Shown one piece after another: positions 42,694-56,400 of a DNA stretch of 64,000 nucleotides. The notes beneath the pieces are model-generated. The model did no database searches, was not told the origin of the DNA, and saw only the letters and a list, made by a program, of their open reading frames with translations. The stretch lies in assembly GCA_037576195.1 (NCBI GenBank), contig CM075101.1, positions 33,418,001 to 33,482,000 on the forward strand, read 5' to 3'. Numbering within the stretch: position 1 is the first letter of the stretch; every line of letters begins with the position of its first letter. The position numbers and the translations under genes are program-made. The stretch comes from Phytoseiulus persimilis. Its lineage: Eukaryota > Arthropoda > Arachnida > Mesostigmata > Phytoseiidae.

Positions 42694-45027
42694 CCGCACC
42701 TTCGTCCTGGATATCCCTGTGCTCGTAAAATTACGATACAAGTCGTATGACAGCAGGAAATGCGGCAGACTGCACAACCGGGCACCTCTGTAAAGCGAAT
42801 GGGTCAATGTTACGCACGAATTTCGAATAGACCGCTTCTGAGCTCCCCCGCTACGAGGGGCTCGTTTTAGCCGGACGTTCATTTTCCCTTGCGCTCCCCG
42901 CGCGGTACGTGGTGCTCGTCATTCTTCCGCGTCGAACGGTCAGAAGCCGTTGACCATTCGAGGAAAAGCGTGCATTCGGAAAAGTTGCTCGGGGCGAGCG
43001 ACGCAGCCGATAAAGCGCAGACTGTGGGGGAAACGAATAGAGGGGGTTAATCCGAAGCAAAAAATCAGGACGATAAAAGAGAAAAATCGCCGAGAGTTCA
43101 CGTACGAATCTAGCTGACGCTGAACCGCTTTGTAAATGTACTGCCCTCTGTGGGGATACATACCTTCCCGGTCACGCGCCCAACTCGAACGCTCATAGAT
43201 CTTCCCCGTCGAGCTCCTTTTCCCCGCCGCCAACGTCGCTTCAGCTCGCTCACCTACATTTGTATCTCTTGCTTTCTACAACAGCACTTCAACAGATACC
43301 CTCCGTGAACATGAGGGACACAATCTAATGTTGCGAGAGCGGGAATTTCGCGAAACATGGAACAACTAGGGAACACGGGGGAACAAGTCGAGGTGAACGA
43401 AGCAGCGGGCGGATCATTAGAAGAACCTCGGACAATGAGAGTGGCGAATCGCAGGTGCTGCATAATTTGCCACGGCTGCGTATTGTTTGCTCAGAGGGAG
43501 TGCTTTTTGCGGCAACGCTGACAACGCTGACCATTACGCGGCTCATCGCGGTGCACGGACAGCTTGCATCGTCGTAGAAGTGCTCGGGGGTAGAGATACT
43601 GAGCATTTCAGCCGAGGCGGACAGCCACCCACAAAACGAATCACCGCATTAATCCAGAGGGACGAGAGAAATGTTCCCTGCGTCTTACATTACTTGGATA
43701 CCGCCGCCGCACAAGCATCGGTCCGGAACAACCGCCGAGATGGAGAAAAAAATCCTGCAGGCTAGCCCACACAATTCCTCGACGGAAACATTGCGAGCGC
43801 ATACAGAGTAGGACCAGAAGACCACTCCGGGGCGCCATTGTACTCGAATGGTGATCCTTGACGTGTTCATGGGAGCCGCCCTCGCTCTTACTCACGCCCC
43901 TTGCCTCGTTATCGCGCTTAGCTCACCCGTCCCCCGCACCTCTGCTGCTCTTTCATCAATCGACGTCACGGACGCACATATATTTGGCTCATTCCTCTGC
44001 CGGTGCAGGGTTACCTGCCAGCGGAGATGTCGGAGCCGAGCCCTCGGGAGTCAGAGCACCGACCGAAGAGATTCCCTGGCAGTGTTCTCTCACCTCCGAC
44101 TGTCATCCAGTAACCGCTCTCGAATCTGGCCGGAAATCTCTCGATACCTCTAACGAGAGGTATTCCGAGGCTTGGGTTGCTCGGAACGAAGACAAGACAG
44201 ACGAAGGACCGAAGCTTCCAAATCAACGTCAACGAGTTCTTCCGAGGCTATCCGCGAATCGCTGAGACCCGCTGAGTGCGGTTTCAAACTGACGTACAGA
44301 TCTCGGAGTGCGATTCTGTGGAATATCGACAGAATCGGGTGTCGGGAACTTTTCCTACCGATCGGAAACCTCCGGAAAACTCTGGTTCCTGTTCGAGCTA
44401 GCGATGGTTCGAAGGAGGTGTGAATCAGCAATTCGAGGACGTGGAACCCGAGTGAAATCGCTCCAGATTGATATCCGACGAAGACGAACAGCTTCCAGGC
44501 CAAATCGCCGTTCTGTAGTCGCCTCAAGTCGAGGTGAGCTTTCCGCGGCATCAGGACACAAAACAGATTCATGGAGGAGACCTCGGTCGGACTGGACTTC
44601 CGCGATGAATTCCGTAATGAAACGAGTGAGCGCTCATGTTGCTCAGATCCATGTAATGCATGTTACGAAACATTCCGCACAGTGGTCAGCATGAAGCAGA
44701 AGGCGGTTGCTGATATTTTTTGTTGACACAAAGCTCCTTGGAAGGAACAGATGAATGAGGTTTCTTACGGAGCTCGACGTGATATAATCCCACAGAACAT
44801 TGGTCGGCAGCTGGATTTCCAGAGAGAATTGGTCGCTCGGCACAGCAACTTCGCGGGCACGTTGGCCTTTCAATCAGATCCTGGGGAATCGCCAGCCGGG
44901 TTATCCCGCCGAGCCAGGAAACGTCGTTCATACGTGAAGCTCAGGCGCATTCTGAGTGCTCATCTACGTTCTGCAGGCTCGTATTCGCCCAAAACGTTTG
45001 GGCCCGACACCAGTCGGCCCGCCCTTT
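42694..45027. other. No firm gene
   Basis: Open frames of 60-140 codons on both strands (for example 43858-44265 plus and 44150-44572 minus), none with splice partners or recognisable content. Confidence 0.35.
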
Positions 45028-45215
45028 CTACGATAAGTTGGACAGCTCGCCTCTATTGTTCTCCTTCGATTTTTCTGCTGCTGCTGTCAATACCTTTGAC
45101 GATGAAATGAATTCTGTCTGCCGCCAGTTTGGCGTCGGCGAGACTTACGAGAACTATGGTAACGCGTTCCGATGAGCCTCGAATTTTTCGTCTGCTCGGC
45201 TACGAGTCGCCCCAT
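45028..45215 (-). CDS. Two-exon microprotein, 40 aa
   Basis: On the minus strand an ATG at 45215 in a good context opens an exon to 45149, ending at a GTAAGT donor (GTAAGT occupies 45148-45143). The acceptor (ATTGACAG) leads into 45083-45028 in phase and to a TAG stop. Total length is 123 nt, exactly 41 codons. The product MGRLVAEQTKNSRLIGTRYH... is basic at the start and polar and charged at the end. It has no membrane span or signal peptide. It could also be the 5' end of a longer gene if the second exon is spliced differently. Family unknown. Confidence 0.4.
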
Positions 45216-46165
45216 CGCTCATTCGCAGAATCAAGCGCTTCCGAGCTTTCGACTCGCGGGATTAGAACGGGCTCGTATTTCTTCACTTCCTTTCGATCGA
45301 CGTGGACCTTGCAGGAAATGAAAGTCCGGGACATCGAAGCCCGAGCTCAGTTGAGCTGTTGCGTGTATTCGCGTGAGCGCCAATAGGAACATCGAGCAGA
45401 TAATTGTTCCACCCCGGTCCTCGGAGGAGCTCCCAGTGGAGTTGACGATATCCATGCGGTGATCGCTCACCAGTGGGACATTGAATGCGGCGACTCTTCG
45501 CCAGATGAGCGGTGACGGTCCAAGCGCCGGCGTTTATCACGAGGTAACGGAGAATAACTTATTCTTCGAGGGAAATAGGAATGGAGGGAAGAGAAAGGAA
45601 CATGGATCTGGGGATCAATCATGAAAGCTCAGCATCGGAGACGAGTGGGCAACTCGTGGGCGAAGACGTCATCGAGCAATCTTGACATCCACCCGTCGGA
45701 CCAAGTCTCCCGGCAGTGAAGTTTGGATTCGGCTGAAATCCGTCGGGATGTCCTGTCAGGTGAGGTTCGGAGCCCCGGTGAGGCCCTGAAGCTTCATGAA
45801 CATGATGCGGAAGAGCTTCTTTTTCGCAGGAGGTGGATTCTCAAGTGCATGAATCCTGTCATTGTTAGGAGACGTGTTGCGTCTTCTCGACCCTCGCTCC
45901 ATCCGTGTCTCCTCGTCCGATTTTGCGAGGTTGCAGCTGCTGTCGGCGTTCTGCATCGCAGCTGTTGGCCGGAACGCTTCGTCGGAACTTTCGGCGTTTC
46001 CGACGATTTCGCTCGGAGCAGTTTGCTACACCCCGAGAATCAGCAATGAGATTGGAGATACCCTCGGTTTGGCTGAGCCCCGAAAATATGACTCGTCAGC
46101 TTTCTCTCCTCCGCCATGTAATCCCCGAATCTCGGAGTCATGTATCGTCGCAAATCGGGGTCAAC
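45216..46165. other. Gap between small minus-strand genes
   Basis: Plus-strand frames at 45129-45386, 45723-46049 and 45862-46260 are open but unsupported. No regulatory element is recognised. Confidence 0.35.
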
Positions 46166-46390
46166 TCAACAGTCTTCGGCCAATGAGGCTGCGAATCCCG
46201 TTCTTCTCTCGAGATGCAGTTCGAAGACAGAGGTCGAAGATTCAGAATACTGTTTTTTGAAAGATAGTTCAGTTCGGGACATCTGAACAAACACAGATTC
46301 AGCTTGTAAGGCGTTACCCTCGCAGAAACTTACCTGGAAACCTCGACTTTGCACAGTAAGGACTTCTCCTTGACTAAACTGCTCACCCAT
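46166..46390 (-). CDS. Two-exon small protein
   Basis: Minus-strand exon 46390-46334 reads MGEQFSQGEVLTVQSRGFQ and ends at a GTAAGT donor. A 51-bp intron ending GTTTGTTCAG leads in phase to 46282-46166, which reads MSRTELSFKKQYSE and ends in TGA. From the first ATG this gives 57 aa. The first exon stays open for about 30 codons further upstream, so the true start may lie near 46470. The frame also stays open through the intron, so an unspliced 74-codon product is possible. Family unknown. Confidence 0.4.
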   Translation of the reverse strand: MGEQFSQGEVLTVQSRGFQVSFCEGNALQAESVFVQMSRTELSFKKQYSESSTSVFELHLERRTGFAASLAEDC

Positions 46391-46895
46391 AAGCTCGGTG
46401 GAACGCCACCGTCCTACTCGATCATGAGTCCGTTCGTGTGGTATGTCGCTGCTGTCGTTTCCAGGATGCTCCTCTCACGATTCAGGAAACCTCCATTCTA
46501 GCCATGCTCAATCAAAACTCCATTTCCAAAGATTGCCGGACAATGGAACCTGTCATTCCGCCTGACTTCGATCGAGATAACTCGGATCCGGAATCGCGAT
46601 CCGCGGTGGGAAGCCGACCAGCTGGGTTAATAACCGAAAAGTCCCCTCCGTCATTATTATTATACCTATTTCTATCTGGCGCGCTCAGCTACGCTTTCGC
46701 AGTCCGCCGTCCGGCCGGTCGGTCGGCTTACTGGCTGCACACTAACTAACCTTCCTCGCAAACTCCTACTCGACTCACGGGTCTCTTGGGGGGTCTTTGC
46801 AACCGCCCCGCTCTCGAACAAAGCATGCTTGGTCGACACATTCATTAATAACGTTCCCGAGTTGAACAAAGCTAAGCGGGGACCGTCGCAAAGCG
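46391..46895. other. Gap, nothing assigned
   Basis: Contains a possible 5' extension of the preceding minus-strand gene. A GGTC/GGCC-rich patch near 46710-46730 is low-complexity. No other feature seen. Confidence 0.4.
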
Positions 46896-47476
46896 TCACA
46901 ACGATGAGCGAGAAAGGCAGAAATAGAGTCCGGTCGCTGACGTTCGCCGCACGGAGTTTTGAATTATCTCTGCACGCCCCGTAGGAAAGTCAGTCGTGGG
47001 TAGACGGAATCGTCGAACCAAAGTGGGCCTCGAGCCCGATAGAATTCCCTTTTCTCCCCGGGGATTCGACTCGTGCCGCATAACGCTCGTGTCAAGAGCA
47101 ACCGAATGTTTGTCTGGTTGAGGCTCTAGTTGCCTCACAGCTCAGAAAATTGGAAATACTCCCAGATCCGAGCCGGGTCGCAGTCGTGCGACTCACGGCC
47201 GAGACTTGGTACAGGGATTCGGTTCGGATTGGCAATTGTTAGCTCAAGGTTGAGCGACTTACAGATGGTCGGCTGAACGAGAGGTGTCTCGATCCAGGTT
47301 GTCAGATGCTCTCCCTGCGTCAACGGAGTGGATGTAATCATTTTGTCAGCCTTGACGGTTTCCTCCCTCTGGACAACGCGTAATTGGATTCCTGTTATGC
47401 ACGTTGGAACTCGCAGCGTGTCGACTTGCTGCGTGCGCGGACCTGGAACGGAAGGAACCCTCCGAGTATCATGCAT
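46896..47476 (-). CDS. Two-exon unrecognised protein, 174 aa
   Basis: Minus-strand exon 47476-47197 starts MHDTRRVPSVPGPRTQQVDT and ends in phase 1 at a GTGAGT donor. A 56-bp intron ending TTCCAATTTTCTGAG leads to 47140-46896, which completes the codon and ends in TGA. Total is 525 nt. The first half has a beta-like, threonine-rich segment (PTCITGIQLRVVQREETVKA), and the second half is basic and proline/arginine-rich. A GTAAGT at 47264-47259 is an alternative donor within exon 1. The frame is open upstream of the ATG, so the start may lie further out. Not recognised. Confidence 0.45.
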
Positions 47477-50400
47477 CGATAAGAACAAGCTTCGAGCTCT
47501 CGCGAGCAGATAAATTTCTGGCCAGCGCGAACGATGACACCGCCCGTAGATTTCTTCCCGTGGTCTCACGCAATGTACGCCCAATTATCCGTTCTCTCAG
47601 GCTATAACAGCTCTCTCGTTCAAGGGTCGCCAGTCGTAATGCTTTTAGTGAATACTTTCGGAGTCACATGAAGTCGTTGCCATGAGAGTCGACGGAGGGC
47701 TCTCGACGACAATGAGAAAAACATTGTTGACGATGATGATCAACGATCGGATTTGGATCCTATCCAGTGCTGCGAGTGCAGACGCGTTATCAGCACACTG
47801 CTTCGTTCGCATGGAGCTGGTGCTACCGCCTGACGATTGCTTCAAAATTTGCTTTCGCAGCAGCACGGGGTGTGTTACCAAGAACTGCACTGAGCAGCAT
47901 AAGGTAGTGCATCCCCAACTCTGTCGAGTCCCCAGCTGCATCCCCAACTCCTCGGAAGAGAGCTGCAGAGAGTCCTCACTTGGATTCGGATCGAAATCAG
48001 GTTCCGAAGTGGAACCGACGAGACCGGCAATTTATTACTTTCTGATCTGGACGGCTGTCGAGGATCGACGTTTCTCGACGAAGTGTTTGCTCCCGATTTT
48101 CGGCGCTGAGATTGCCAAGGAGTTGTTGAGGCGGTAGGCAATTTGATGATCGTGGAACTGTTCCGGCAGAAGCAGCTCGCGTTGTTTATGTACGGCGCCG
48201 TGTGATTATTCCATCGATCTTGTTGCATACGGGTGTCCTCAGGTATAAGATCCAGGACGATTGATCGATATACTCCGGCCGAGTTTCGTTGTATGCATGC
48301 GGGAGTGTTTATGTGGGCAAGTGTGTTTGGACAAGTGTACACAAACCAACGATATTGAATCGCTTCCATCTGCGAGCAGCAGGACCACCTCCTCTTGCAA
48401 CGTGAGCAGTCTCAGGAAGAGATGGACATCGAGGTGTCGGGAGATATGTCTCTGTTTACTGGCGCGCATCCGGCTTCTAGCGGGCCGGACGGAAGCCGGG
48501 AGAGAGGAAACCCATAGAACGCCGCGGCGTCGGATCAACCGAATCATAGCGGCGAATCGGCGGAAGTTGTACTCGACATCCTGGAGTTGCGCGTGACCGA
48601 AGCCAAGCAAAACTGCCCGTGCCACTACCCGTGAGAAACCCTTGTCCATTGGGCACGATGGAGATGCCGGTGCCTAATGCATCGATCAAGACGCGGTCCC
48701 TGTTCCTCGGGGGAGGGCTGTCGAGGCAGACCTCGTGGACCCCTCCACCCTGAGAATGAGAGGAGCCAGTTTATGTCAGATAAGCGGAGCAGATCGGCCT
48801 CCGCGTGACAACCTCCGCAGTTGGCCTCTCAGCTATCTGAATCCAGATCCCCAGACTCGGCTGTCAAGGACGCGGAGGTTTCAGAGAAGGCTGCCAGAGG
48901 AGGAGATTTGTTTCTGTTGGGCTCATTAACGGGATGTTCTCTCTTTCTGGTTGCAGATCCGATCGAGGTAAACACAGTGGATGCGTGCACGGTGAGCTGT
49001 CGCCGCCTCAGGCTGATAGTGAGTAGGAACCCAAACAAGCGCCGATCAAACGGCTAGTGGAACAATTTTCCCTGTTCCATTACTTGTCTCCACAGGAGGG
49101 AGCTTCCATTGTTTTATTGCTGTCTCGAAGATTGTCAATATGTCCGACAACCTCAGCAAAGAAATATATTGACGCCGCCTTGGTTTGCGATGACGGACGA
49201 CGGCTATCATAAGTGGATCATGAGACCGTCCGATGGGACACCGCGGATTCTTCTCGTCGATTATTCGGGGAACAAGTTTTGCTCCCAAACTTCCATCTCA
49301 TTAAATCCGATCTGGTTTGTATGACAGGGAGCATCCGAATCGTTTGAATCCATTTCGTCGCGACGGCTCTTTTTTTTTTTATCACGGAGGAGGTGTAATC
49401 TCAGAGGCGAGCGGAGCGGCGGAAACGTTCGAGATTACAACCGTGAGCTGTTCCCAAGGACATCCCGGCAAGGGATGAATAACGTTGAGCCTAGACGACG
49501 ACGTCGCCGGCTCGTACAATGTGGCGTTTTTGTGGGATAGCAATCAGAATCCTCAAAGGAGCTTAGTCAGGGCCGAGGATGATGAGCAGCGATGGAGTTC
49601 GCACAGTATAGTCGTAGAAACTCGTAGGACACAACGGCGATGCGCACGACAGCTGTACGTCACAAATCGTGTCCGCGGAGCGTCTGCAGCTCCGAAGGTT
49701 CCGGAATTCGCGTCGCCCTAGAGCACACATCCTGGACGTGCGTGTCGTCTGCTGCCTCGACGAGGCTCTTGTCGAGACGACAATCCCCTGACGGGGCCCC
49801 TCGAGGTGGTCGGAAACTCTCAGCGCCCAGAACGTTTCCGAAATCGGTTTTCAGCGTTGAAAGAAACTCGACATAATTGTTGGCGTAAGGGAATGTGTAC
49901 GCGGGAGAGAATCTTTTGTCCGGGCCCACCAAGCGTTCCACTGAACTATGCGGGGAAGAACGGTCATTGAAGTCTGTTGGATGCATGGTGGACGTCCAGT
50001 TGAATTGTCCAACGTTCATGGGGGAGCCATACCTTGACGCGTCTCCCGCAGCGATGCGATTTCCCGAGGGAACAACCGGTGCTCCAACCACGGCTGAATC
50101 AGTGGCGGGGGCTGCGGGTTTCTCAGAAACATCTTAAGTGCACAAGAGTGTGCTTTAGAGTTCGTGCTCCGCTGACGGTCTCGCGAATGCGATACGTCCC
50201 CGAACGAATGCAGCGCATATTACCAAGACACATGAACGGCAGAACTGCTGTCACAGCTGATTTCTTACGGTGCAGCACGGGTCGGACTCCATTTGCTCAG
50301 CGCCTCGATGAGACACTGATGTGAGGCTACTGCGGTGACACACTCGTACCAGCTATTGAACTTAAAGACTTCCGCGTGAGTACGAGCACCGTCTGCAGCC

Positions 50401-53400
50401 GAGAGCCATCGGGAGAGATGCTCCGCTTCTCAATCGGGTACTGGCGAACAGCTCTTTCTCGATCTGGCTCGAAATTCCAATCCGACTGAACCTCGTAGGG
50501 AATCGACTCGACAGGTGGGAGAAGTTCCCAAGAAACGTCTTAACGAGTACCCTGCCAACGGAATAATCGCGTCATTTATGACCAAAAAGAGCTCGATCTG
50601 TTCAGCAGTCGAAGGAGGAACGGAAACGGTCGGAAACGAAGAGTCGGCCCATCCCACGAGACCTGCCAACACCGTTTCGCCGACAAGCACTCGTAACAAG
50701 TACGCTGTGTAACATTTCCAATCTGTGGTGTAGTCCCTCAGGCTACGCGAACGTATTCAGGATGTGAGACATCGAAACATCGTAATTTATCCTCTATGTT
50801 CAGTTTCTTCGTGTTCGACTCACTCTGGGCGTTGAGCTCGGCGTTTTGCCGAGTTTCGGACATGTAGAGCGGTGTCTCATCCATATTCGCACCTCTGCAA
50901 GTTTTTGGAATACACGCTTCATAAAAACATGCTCCTCCTGGGATCAGAAACACGTTTATCAGACTTGTGGTCAGTGCGTGGAACCTGGACGAGAGGAAAT
51001 TATTCACGAGTCTTCTCAGCCGTTGGTTTCTTCGAGTTTTTTGATTGATGTCCTGTTTCGTCCGTTTCACTTGCTTTGACTTATGTGTACATATGCTGGC
51101 GACGGAGTCCCATTGGAATCAGGGAGTATGTAGACTTTCCTGAGCTCATTTCAACGGAGGCTTACTTCTTCTGTGTGACGCCCGTGTGGATGGACGAAAA
51201 TCCGGTCTCTAATTCCGATGTCTGTCCGTCAACGTAATCAGCAGGGCCGCTCCCGAAGTTTCGGCCAGGATGCCGGCACGGGAGGCAGAATGGCAACGAT
51301 AGCGGATGCCACTTGCTCAATGGAGGGAGGAGAGAGAAGACGCGCGTGCTCGGAGAACCTGAGTTCGAGGGGTCAGCTTCTCCTCATCAATCTGACATCA
51401 CAAGGAAAACTTCCGGACCTTTCTGTGACCTTTTCCAGCTCTTCCAGGAACCGTTAGAGTTAACAGTTCCACCTGCTCGGAACGCGCCGTCGAGTCCTTA
51501 TATCTAAACAGGGCCTGCTTCTCTAGATCCTTAATTGCCGACGCAACCAACGCGCAGGACGAGCTGGCGGTGCGCAGGCAGTCATTTCGAGAATTATTCT
51601 TCGACCGTGCTCATCCCCTGACGACGCTGATTCGAAAAGTCGTTTCCCCGTTCCGGATTCGGCCAGGCAATATGGACTAGTAGAGCGTAGATTCCCAATC
51701 GAACAGTGACGCGAGCTTCTATGGTGTAAACCGTTTCGAGTGGAGAGACTCACTTCCTCACTCTGTAGAATCTATTCTTCCGCGCAGGCCTATCATGCAA
51801 AGTGGAGGCACGCGATGAAGAAAGCGATCATACAGACCGTCCAGCGAGCGGAAAATCTCTCCGAAGTGGAGATACCCTCTCCGAGTTCGATCAAGACTCA
51901 CGAAGTCGACGGAGGGGGAAGCCGAGTCTGGATGAGCGTGCTGAAGTATTTTGGGAGGGGCGGGGATTATCGTTCGATCATCGTTTACCTCCCTTCCCGG
52001 GAGATGGAGCTTTAGAGTCTCGAAGTGACCGCGCACCTCCGGATGATTCGTTGGAAGTTTTCCGGCGTTCCCGGAGGCGAGGGAGGGAATTTTTCAGCCT
52101 TGGACTAGACGCCCACGGAGCGCCTCGACATAACCCGGTCGGGGGAACAGACGAAAACACTGACAAACGAGCAAACATGATAAGCTCCAGCGACATTGAA
52201 CATGAGCCACTTGCGGAGTAAACACTCAATCCATCTGCAAAAAACCCTTCGCTAAACATAGCCGAACCATTGCGATAACGAAGGGCTTACGTCTTGATGA
52301 CTGCAGGAATTTGACGCGGACTCCCATCGTAAGCGGGCGTAAGGATTATGCAGATCGCATCCGACTTCGTAGCTCAATGTTAAACTACGTCGAAGCCCCT
52401 GGTTGAGTACGTTTCCATCCTCCAGGCTCTATCAATCTCTCCAATCTCTGATCCTGCACGTTATCCGTCAATGGAACTCATCTTCCCAATGCCGTTATGA
52501 AAGTGTCGAATTGAATGCCGCACTCTTCTTTCCATCGCACACCGTCTCGAGACAGAGCTCGACATAGCAGTCACATTTGGATACGAGAGCGTTGGCGTCG
52601 ATCGTGGCTGAGATGATATCAACATTCTGCAAGTTCTTGAGATTTGCGCACGGACTTCCGAGCCCAGATCACGGGACGTTTCTTTTCTGAGGACTCCGGA
52701 TGTTCGCGACACAACACTCCATCTCTTGGCACACTCTTACCGAGATCGTATATTTATACCAGAGGCTTGTGGGCACACATATGTGCTCACCTACTGCCAC
52801 AAAAATGAACTCGGCCAGTCGACCATCAAGCCTGCTCCAGTCTGGCAATGGGTTCGCTGAGGCATCAAGAGACGACGGAGCAGCTAACGACTCACAGCTT
52901 TCGGATTCAGTCTCAGTCAGTGGTGTGACAAGAAGAGAGGAGAGCAGGATGACGGCCGAGAAGAGTGGCCCAAGTGTAGTATTGACATTTTTTTTTATGC
53001 AATAACGACGAGATGAAAAAATAAGCAATGCAAAGGCCAAGGACCGGCGAGTTGGTCAACGAGCGCGAGGGAGCCGGTGATGGCCTCTCAGTCGGGCTGA
53101 AGGAAGACGCCGTATAGCGAGAATAACAACTGGACGAGAATATTCATAAGAACGCTATCCTGTAACGACACGCAGGAAAGCTTGATGAACAGTGGCTCTA
53201 GGGAGTCATGTTGGGAAAGACTCTGAGCAACTCGATGAGAGCCCAAAAGGAGAACTCGGGGGATGGCCCGAAGTATGCTCGTAATTAATGAAAACCGCGA
53301 GACGAGAAGCAACCCTGAGACCGACGTGTAACGACGTGCTCCGAGGCTCCGTCTTGCATGCCCGTCTGCAAGCTAGCGAGCCAACAAACCAGCAGGTCAT

Positions 53401-56400
53401 CCATCTCGTTCCATCCGACTGAGAGAAGAACACATGGGATCAGAGCATGAACAGGCGTTCACGTGGAAACATTCTTCTGTTCTTTTTGATGAATTAACGG
53501 GCTCCCTTCCGAAGTTCCCCGAACTTTTTTCCGACTGTTTTACGACTTGTCTGCCATTGCCGCGAGAGCTCCCAGACGTGGCGTCCCCCGTTTCGGAACC
53601 CATAAGATACGGATGATTCAAAAGGCTGTGACGATCTCGGCGATGGTTTTGCAACGCCTCTCGGAGTCACCGAGGGAGGAAAGGCCAGTGGTAAACTCCC
53701 CCGAAACTCAGCGGACCCGAGCGCTGTCCTGAAGCGTGCTCCGACTTCCGGTTGTTCGATTGAGCAAATAAAATTTGTCCCGAACATAAACACTCCTCCA
53801 GATCACCTTCGGAGGACCGAGTCTTCAGGAGGTAACGTGCCGTAGAGGAGTTCTGGCACAGGTCCAAGATTTATCACAATGCCTACCGCAGTAGACTGCA
53901 CAGCAGCAATAGAGGAGCCACCCGTTGCATTTCTCGAGTTCAAACTCGTTTGCATTCGCTCTAGAGAGCGTTTTCGAGCGTCTCGGTTTCTGCCACGATC
54001 GAGGGATATTCAGATCTGAGCTCGAGCCGGGAGAGTGCGGGAATCCAGTTATGCAAAAGCCATCCAACGAATTCGATCACACCCGGGAGCTGATTCGAGC
54101 GCCGTTTTTTTCCCCCACGCGGGGATCAACATCGAGGATCGTCGAGTTAGACAAGCGATGGTCTTGACGCCCCTCGGTTGCGGCATCTTCCAGCGGGGAT
54201 CGGTTCCGAACATCCAGGAATGAGAATTTTCACGGCTTACGGAGACCACGACGCACAGTGGTCCAGGAGCGGCGGAAAATCGTGTCTCGAATCAGAGTCG
54301 CTTCAGACCGCCCTGCCTTCCATCGCCGGGAAGGCTCTTCTCAGCCTATTCAACCAGGCTAATAAAGTTCCCCATTGTGAGAGGCACCAATAACGAATGA
54401 TGGGGCGAACGGTGTCTTTGTTCAGTCCAAGGCAATTTAATTCGTTTCCGTGAGGGAGGAAGCGAAATACTGCGTGCTGTGAGGTAGTTGTTCAAGAGAC
54501 TCCGTAGTTACGAGCTTCGAGCTGTTCGACATCACAGAATATCAGCGCCCTGGGCACATTTTGGGCCAGATTGCGAGTTTCTTGAATATTCGTTGATGGA
54601 TCGGAAGAGAGCGAACTTTCCTGGCGTGAGATAGTCACCGACTTTCAAAGTCTGGAGGTCTGGCCATCTCTGACGAAAACTTGGGAGGGTGCGTAACGGA
54701 TGCAAATGCTCAAGATCAGTTCGGCATTTGCGCGATCGGAAGTCTGTATCACGCAGGAAGTCTAAACGTCGTTGCACGTTTCATGAAGCCTGTTGCCCCG
54801 CGACGGCCTCCTTCTCAATGGGCCCGTCGGCAGCAGGCGTGGTCTTTTGAGAGTTGCGAGAGTAAATTGTCTGGGCGTCAACGGGTCTGAATGCGGGGAA
54901 GGTGCTTGTTGCATCCATTTTTTCAATGAACGGACGGTTGCTTCACCTTGTTGCAACGCAGCTTGGCTCGTCAACGACGAGGGTGCGCGTGGCGCGTCTT
55001 CGCCTCGGCTCTGGGAGCTCATTTCTCGCGCAGCTAACTCAATTGTTGTTCCTTTGCGCGTTTGAAAGGGCTCGGAGATCTCTCAGAGATGGAAATTTTC
55101 ACGCCGCTCAACGGCTTCCTCGAGCCTCCATTGGCCATCGATGGAAACAGCAGTGATGAAACATCGACCTTGTACATATGATTGAGAGACCGCTAGTTGA
55201 GTACCGGAAATCCAATCTTAGCCACCTAAGAGAACGAAATTCGATCGCGAGTGGATCGGACTTCGAATAATCTTGTTTTGTTTCAATGACGACTCGAGCC
55301 ATCCGAGCACTGAGACCATTCTCGAGATCCCGAAAATCACTTTCCTTCAAGCTGAAAATCATATTGCAGAACGCGGTTTCCGCCCCTGCTCCTCGGAATA
55401 CGGGGGCCCAATCTGGATGATAGTTCCCAGTTAGACTAAGAACAGTTATAGAAGTTCGCTCACGCGCCTTGTGTGTTTGAGCCTATCGTTCGGTGCGCTG
55501 ATTGAACAATTTGGTGCGGAGCGTTCCCTCCTGATTGACTTTGTCCCGGAATTGAAGAAGAAGCCCTGACCTGAAAACTCGGAGAAACAGATGAAGAAAT
55601 TCTCCACAAAGTGCTCGCACTTCCAAACAGTGGCCTCGCGTTTGTCTTTTGCGCAAATATTGGCAACCGAGCGACACTGAAATCCTAGAATCTTTCAATC
55701 GGTGACCACGTCCGGATTTGAGAGGTTGATGAACTCAGCTGCGTTATGTTTCAAGGAGCCACTCTTGGACGGGCATATTTCCCGAGCTCTTTTCGCGATC
55801 GAACGGCTTTGTGAGATATTGAGATCGATTCGTCTCGCACTGCTTCATGGACTTCCCAGTTTCTGGAGAGTGCAATCTGAACAAGTGAATCTTCAGCTTC
55901 CCTCTCCTACGTTTTGGAGTGTGTGCCGCGCGTACATTCAGCCAACTCTCGAGCGTGCAATGACCAGTGTGTTTTCTGTGTCTGGTTTCGTGCGAACAGC
56001 TCGCGGCCGGGGGTATCACCAGGGAACTCCTTTCATGCCATGCAGTTGGGGAAACAGTTCGATAAAGTTCACTGGAGTGAGACGGGTTCCATCCTCTGGA
56101 AAAAGCAAGGAGCGCTGAATCAACTGGCGGATCAGTGGATTAGCTCTGGTGGTCGTATAAGTTACGACGACGGCTCGTTATCGTATTTTTCTGATGGCGC
56201 CATTCGGTCAGGTGAAGCTTATCTCGGAGCCTGGTTTCCTGCGAAGCATTCTGCCATGTCTCGATTAACGACGGGTGCCTGCTCGAAGAGAGCTTCATGC
56301 AGTGCATTACGTCGCAAGATTCGTCTCGCAGCCTAACATCGAAAGAAGACATCGACCACTTGAGTGAACTCGCGGGAATTTGTGAGCACAGGACTTATAT

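Noticed and set aside
52669-53040. Minus-strand frame with a hydrophobic start resembling a secreted protein
   Set aside because: There is no in-frame ATG before the hydrophobic segment and no usable acceptor in front of it.
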